From contig NZ_JAJQKI010000002.1 in assembly GCF_023036475.1 (NCBI RefSeq), positions 62,001-126,000 on the forward strand: 64,000 nucleotides of DNA. Direction: 5' to 3'. How positions within the stretch are numbered: the first letter of the stretch is position 1; every line of letters starts with the position of its first letter. Below, in pieces: positions 60,500-64,000 of this stretch. The translations under genes and the position numbers were made by a program. This DNA is from Bacillus pinisoli. GTDB lineage: Bacteria; Bacillota; Bacilli; Bacillales; SA4. Under the pieces are notes generated by a model that saw nothing but the letters and a program-made list of their open reading frames with translations, searched no databases and was not told the DNA's origin.

Positions 60500-60534
60500 A
60501 TTTTTACAAAAGCACAATCTATACGAAAAAGAGC
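60500..60534 (-). mobile_element. R1 left-end fragment
   Basis: TTTTTACAAAAGCACAATCT and ATACGAAAAAGAGC is the left terminal 35 bases of R1 in minus orientation, eight bases after the preceding stop codon. The remainder is absent. Confidence 0.6.
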
Positions 60535-60542
60535 TCAATCTA

Positions 60543-60584
60543 AAAAAAGAGTGTCTAATCTAATTAGATTGGACACTCTTTTTT
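60543..60584. terminator. Bidirectional terminator between the 96-aa ORF and parC
   Basis: AAAAAAGAGTGTCTAATCT and AGATTGGACACTCTTTTTT form a 19-pair stem (one GU pair) around AATT. Confidence 0.9.
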
Positions 60585-60593
60585 CATAATGCT

Positions 60594-63017
60594 CTATAGT
60601 CGATTTGTTCTCCAAACAGCATCTACGACTCCTACTTCGTCGGTATCTACAATAAAGGAACCATTTGAGTAACGATCATTTGATCGAAGTTTTAATGGAT
60701 CAATTGTTTCCATAACCTTATTTTCTGTTTGTATAATGACTAAATGCTTTTCATCAATTACCGGAACAATTCTAACAATTCTATGCGGATTTGACTTCAG
60801 TTCACGTAGCATAATGACTCCGCGTTTTGCTCTTGTTGCTTTTTCAAATTCGGAAAGAGGCATTTTCTTAGATGCTCCTCTTTGCGTAACGAGAATCAGG
60901 TTAACTGGATGATCAGGTATAATGAGTGATCCTGAAACAACAAAATCCTCGTCTTTTAGATTAATCCCTTTTACACCCGCTGATCTTGCACCCGTTGGAT
61001 TAACTTCTTCCTCAGAGAACCATAAAGCATAACCATTATTTGTCGCAAGGAAAATATCTTGAGTTCCGTCTGATATATGGACATCAATCACTTCATCTTT
61101 ATCTTTAAGGTTTATTGCCACAAGAGGCTTTGAATAACGTTGTGCCTTATATTGATGAAGCTCTGTTTTCTTCACCATTCCATTTTTCGTGACAAACAAC
61201 AGATAATGAGGCGTTTCAAAATTCTTTATAGGTAGCGCTTCAATTAAGTTCTCATCTCTATCAATCGGAATAATGTTTGCAATATGTTGTCCTAGGTCTT
61301 TCCATCTAATATCTGGAAGTTCATGGACAGGGAGGTACAAATAATTCCCCTTATTTGTAAAGAGTAACAGGGTATCCGTTGTATTAATCTCAAGCTGTTT
61401 TAATAAACGGTCTGTATCCTTCATGCCAAAATCCTGCCCATTTGATGCTGCATAAGAGCGTTGGCTCGTTCTCTTCACATACCCATCTTTTGTCACAGTA
61501 ACAATGACATCTTCGGATGGAACCATGACTTCTAAATTGATCTTAATCTCTTCAATTTCAGCTTGTATCTGTGTTCTACGGTTATCGCTAAACGTTCTCT
61601 TTACACGTTTCAGATCTGTTTTAATTACAGAAGCCAGTTTGCTACTACTATTTAGAATTTGGGTAAGTTCTGCAATTTTAGCTGCTAATTCATCAGATTC
61701 TTGCTGTAATGCAGTGATATCTGTATTTGTTAAGCGGTATAACTGTAAGGATACAATTGCTTCTGATTGAGGCTCAGTAAAAGCAAACTGCCTCATTAGG
61801 TTTTCTTTAGCATCCTTTTTATCTTTAGATGCACGAATGGTCGCAATAACCTCATCTAAAATCGATAAGGCTTTCATGAGACCTTCAACTACATGCTGTC
61901 TTTCTTCCGCCTTAGCAAGCTCAAACCTAGAGCGATTCGTAATCACTTCTTTTTGGTGGTCAATATATGCATCAAGTAAAGACGGGAGGCTCATTAACCG
62001 CGGACGACGATTATAGATTGCAACCATATTAAAGTTATAAGGAATCTGCAGATCTGTATTCTTATATAGGAAATTAAGGACTCCCGCTGAATCCGCATCC
62101 TTTTTAAGCTCAATAACAATACGAAGACCCGTTCGATCGGTTTCATCACGAACTTCTGATATCCCTTCAAGTTTCTTATCAAGACGAAGTTCATCCATTT
62201 TCTTAACAAGATTCGATTTATTAACTTCAAAAGGAATTTCAGTTACAACAATTTGTTGTCTACCGCCCTTTATTTCTTCAATATCAGCTTTACCACGGAT
62301 AATAATTTTACCTTTTCCCGTTTCAAACGCTTTTTTAATTCCATCAACACCCTGTATAATCCCACCTGTTGGGAAATCTGGCCCTTTTATAACAGTCATT
62401 AAGTCATCTACTGTTGCTTCTGGCTTGTCCATGCGCATAATTACAGCATCAATGACCTCACCTAAGTGATGAGGCGGAATTTCAGTTGCATAACCTGCCG
62501 AGATCCCTGTGGATCCATTAACTAGCAGGTTAGGGAACATAGCAGGTAAGACTGTAGGCTCTTTACTAGTGTCGTCAAAGTTTGGAACAAATTCTACCGT
62601 CTTCTTTTCAATATCTCGAAGAAGCTCGGAGGCTATAGCGGATAATCTTGCCTCCGTGTAACGCATAGCAGCAGGTGGATCTCCATCCACACTTCCGTTA
62701 TTTCCATGCATCTCTACAAGAAAGTTTCTCATTTTCCAGTCTTGGCTCATTCGGACCATTGCATCATATACAGACGTGTCTCCGTGAGGATGGTAATTAC
62801 CGATTACATTACCAACTGTTTTTGCTGATTTTCTGAATCCTTTTTCAAACGTATTACCTTCTGCATGCATGGCATACAAGATTCTTCGTTGAACAGGCTT
62901 TAGTCCATCTCGTGCATCAGGTAATGCACGCTCTTGAATAATATATTTACTGTATCGACCAAATCGGTCACCTAATACTTCTTCTAATGGTATATCTCGG
63001 AATAGTTCCTGTGTCAT
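60594..63017 (-). CDS. parC: DNA topoisomerase IV subunit A
   Basis: An 807-residue ParC. The winged-helix/tower region has the catalytic tyrosine in AAMRYTEARL near residue 120 and the quinolone-resistance region HPHGDTSVYDAMVRM near 80, where the first QRDR position is Asp-Thr-Ser-Val-Tyr. The C-terminal half is a beta-pinwheel with repeated GxxxR/K blades (RTSQRSYAASNGQDFG, KKTELHQYKAQRYSKP, ARSAGVKGINLKDED). Together with ParE it decatenates chromosomes. Its start is four bases after the parE stop. Confidence 0.96.
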   Translation of the reverse strand: MTQELFRDIPLEEVLGDRFGRYSKYIIQERALPDARDGLKPVQRRILYAMHAEGNTFEKGFRKSAKTVGNVIGNYHPHGDTSVYDAMVRMSQDWKMRNFLVEMHGNNGSVDGDPPAAMRYTEARLSAIASELLRDIEKKTVEFVPNFDDTSKEPTVLPAMFPNLLVNGSTGISAGYATEIPPHHLGEVIDAVIMRMDKPEATVDDLMTVIKGPDFPTGGIIQGVDGIKKAFETGKGKIIIRGKADIEEIKGGRQQIVVTEIPFEVNKSNLVKKMDELRLDKKLEGISEVRDETDRTGLRIVIELKKDADSAGVLNFLYKNTDLQIPYNFNMVAIYNRRPRLMSLPSLLDAYIDHQKEVITNRSRFELAKAEERQHVVEGLMKALSILDEVIATIRASKDKKDAKENLMRQFAFTEPQSEAIVSLQLYRLTNTDITALQQESDELAAKIAELTQILNSSSKLASVIKTDLKRVKRTFSDNRRTQIQAEIEEIKINLEVMVPSEDVIVTVTKDGYVKRTSQRSYAASNGQDFGMKDTDRLLKQLEINTTDTLLLFTNKGNYLYLPVHELPDIRWKDLGQHIANIIPIDRDENLIEALPIKNFETPHYLLFVTKNGMVKKTELHQYKAQRYSKPLVAINLKDKDEVIDVHISDGTQDIFLATNNGYALWFSEEEVNPTGARSAGVKGINLKDEDFVVSGSLIIPDHPVNLILVTQRGASKKMPLSEFEKATRAKRGVIMLRELKSNPHRIVRIVPVIDEKHLVIIQTENKVMETIDPLKLRSNDRYSNGSFIVDTDEVGVVDAVWRTNRL

Positions 63018-63020
63018 CTA

Positions 63021-64000
63021 TTAAACCTCCTCAGTGACAGACAACGTTTCATTTTCTAGAATATTCGGATCATCTTCCATACCGAAATCAACATTTGTCT
63101 CAATCCACTTTCTCCGAGGCTCTACTTTATCTCCCATTAGAGTCGTGACTCTACGCTCTGCTCTTGCCGCGTCATCAATACGAACTCTAATAAGGGTTCT
63201 TGTGTCTGGATTCATCGTTGTATCCCAAAGCTGATCAGCATTCATCTCACCAAGTCCCTTGTAACGCTGAATCATATAACCTTTACCTATCTTTTTGATC
63301 GCAGATTGTAGGTCAGTTTCTGACCAAGCATACTCAATTTGCTCCTTCTTACCGGTCCCCTTGCTTACCTTATATAGAGGTGGTAGAGCAATATAAACTC
63401 TGCCTGCTTCAATCATTGGCTTCATATATCGGTAGAAGAACGTTAATAAAAGTACCTGAATATGTGCTCCATCAGTATCGGCATCTGTCATAATCACAAC
63501 TTTGTCATAATTAATATCCTCAAGAGAGAAATCTGGTCCAACACCAGCTCCAATCGCGTGGATAATTGTGTTAATCTCTTCATTTTTAAAGATGTCTGCA
63601 AGCTTGGCTTTTTCTGTATTAATGACTTTACCACGTAACGGAAGAATGGCTTGAAAACGTCTGTCTCGCCCCTGTTTAGCAGACCCACCAGCTGAGTCAC
63701 CCTCTACTAAGTAAAGTTCATTCTTTTGAGGATTACGGGACTGTGCGGGAGTAAGCTTTCCACTTAAAACCGTCTCGGAACGTTTTCTCTTCTTTCCACT
63801 CCTAGCTTCCTCTCTTGCCTTACGAGCAGCTTCCCTTGCTTGGTATGCTTTTATTGCTTTTTTCACTAGCAATGTACTAACCTCAGGGTTCTCTTCAAGG
63901 AAGTATAAAAGCTTTTCAGAAACAACTGAATCAACAGCAGAGCGAGCTTCACTCGTACCTAGCTTACCTTTTGTCTGCCCCTCGAACTGAAGTATAGCTT
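63021..64000 (-). CDS. parE: DNA topoisomerase IV subunit B, C-terminal part (runs off the window)
   Basis: The frame is open to the window edge; about 326 C-terminal residues are present. ILQFEGQTKGKLGTSEARSAVD, LYLVEGDSAGGSAKQGRDRRFQ (Toprim Glu) and IMTDADTDGAHIQVLLLTFFYRY (Toprim DxD) show the Toprim domain, and MIQRYKGLGEMNADQLWDTTMNP the C-terminal GyrB motif. The EGDSAGGSAKQGRDR form with the ILPLRGKVINTEKA loop fits ParE. The ATPase domain lies outside the window. Confidence 0.95.
   Translation of the reverse strand, partial: AILQFEGQTKGKLGTSEARSAVDSVVSEKLLYFLEENPEVSTLLVKKAIKAYQAREAARKAREEARSGKKRKRSETVLSGKLTPAQSRNPQKNELYLVEGDSAGGSAKQGRDRRFQAILPLRGKVINTEKAKLADIFKNEEINTIIHAIGAGVGPDFSLEDINYDKVVIMTDADTDGAHIQVLLLTFFYRYMKPMIEAGRVYIALPPLYKVSKGTGKKEQIEYAWSETDLQSAIKKIGKGYMIQRYKGLGEMNADQLWDTTMNPDTRTLIRVRIDDAARAERRVTTLMGDKVEPRRKWIETNVDFGMEDDPNILENETLSVTEEV

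Overview
The window is a 64-kb piece of chromosome from a low-GC, endospore-forming member of the Bacillaceae. The evidence is a complete GerA-type germinant receptor operon, two YjcZ-type small sporulation proteins, a YheC/YheD-type ATP-grasp coat protein, a manganese catalase, a HelD-type RNA polymerase recycling helicase, many AGGAGG ribosome binding sites and frequent GTG/TTG starts. No rRNA, tRNA, phage, CRISPR array or transposase gene was seen. The right edge cuts through parE of the parE-parC pair.

Layout. 0-5 kb: an AmhX-like amidohydrolase, an aminotransferase, a PNPOx-fold protein, an SDR and a DsbA/FrnE-type thiol oxidoreductase whose first active-site cysteine codon is an in-frame TGA followed by a bacterial-SECIS-like hairpin. 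5-9 kb: a GAF-LuxR regulator divergent from an aldehyde dehydrogenase/iron alcohol dehydrogenase pair, with a cre-like site between. 9-13 kb: ger operon (A-C-D-B order). 13-20 kb: carbamoylase-type amidase, acidic unknown protein, YjcZ pair, secreted metallo-beta-lactamase-fold protein, MFS exporter, lipoprotein. 20-34 kb: a formate/molybdenum-cofactor region: FdhF/YdeP-type oxidoreductase, DUF2294 protein, OFA-family MFS transporter, fdhD-moaA-small ORF, then moeA-mobB-moaE-moaD, with several decaying genes between. 34-47 kb: acyltransferase, two-component system and HtrA, tag, an SfnG-like monooxygenase with an ATP-grasp partner, a G3E GTPase, helD, YheC/D. 47-64 kb: desaturase, sporulation-kinase-like histidine kinase, msrAB fusion, wrbA, an orphan SAM riboswitch, AbrB-family membrane protein, manganese catalase, rsgA paralogue, DMT and Ca2+/Na+ exchangers, parC, parE.

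How it fits together. The formate oxidoreductase and the OFA transporter are each preceded by a similar short RNA element that runs directly into an intrinsic terminator, with a second related element in the transporter leader. This suggests one common attenuation signal for the formate genes. The cofactor genes in the same 14 kb supply the Mo-bis-MGD cofactor and its sulfuration (FdhD).

The other outstanding structure is a family of about a dozen dispersed MITE-like repeats, about 85-190 bp (here R1). They have imperfect terminal inverted repeats starting GGCT, an internal palindrome, and 8-bp target-site duplications that are perfect in three copies; one pair is nested. A second family (R2) has similar ends and a near-perfect 8-bp duplication. 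Several copies lie beside decayed genes or in operon 5' regions.

Main uncertainties: the TGA-containing gene could be a nonsense mutant or sequencing error rather than a selenoprotein, because two other genes in the window carry single-lesion disruptions. The RNA leaders rest on visual alignment of three short copies.
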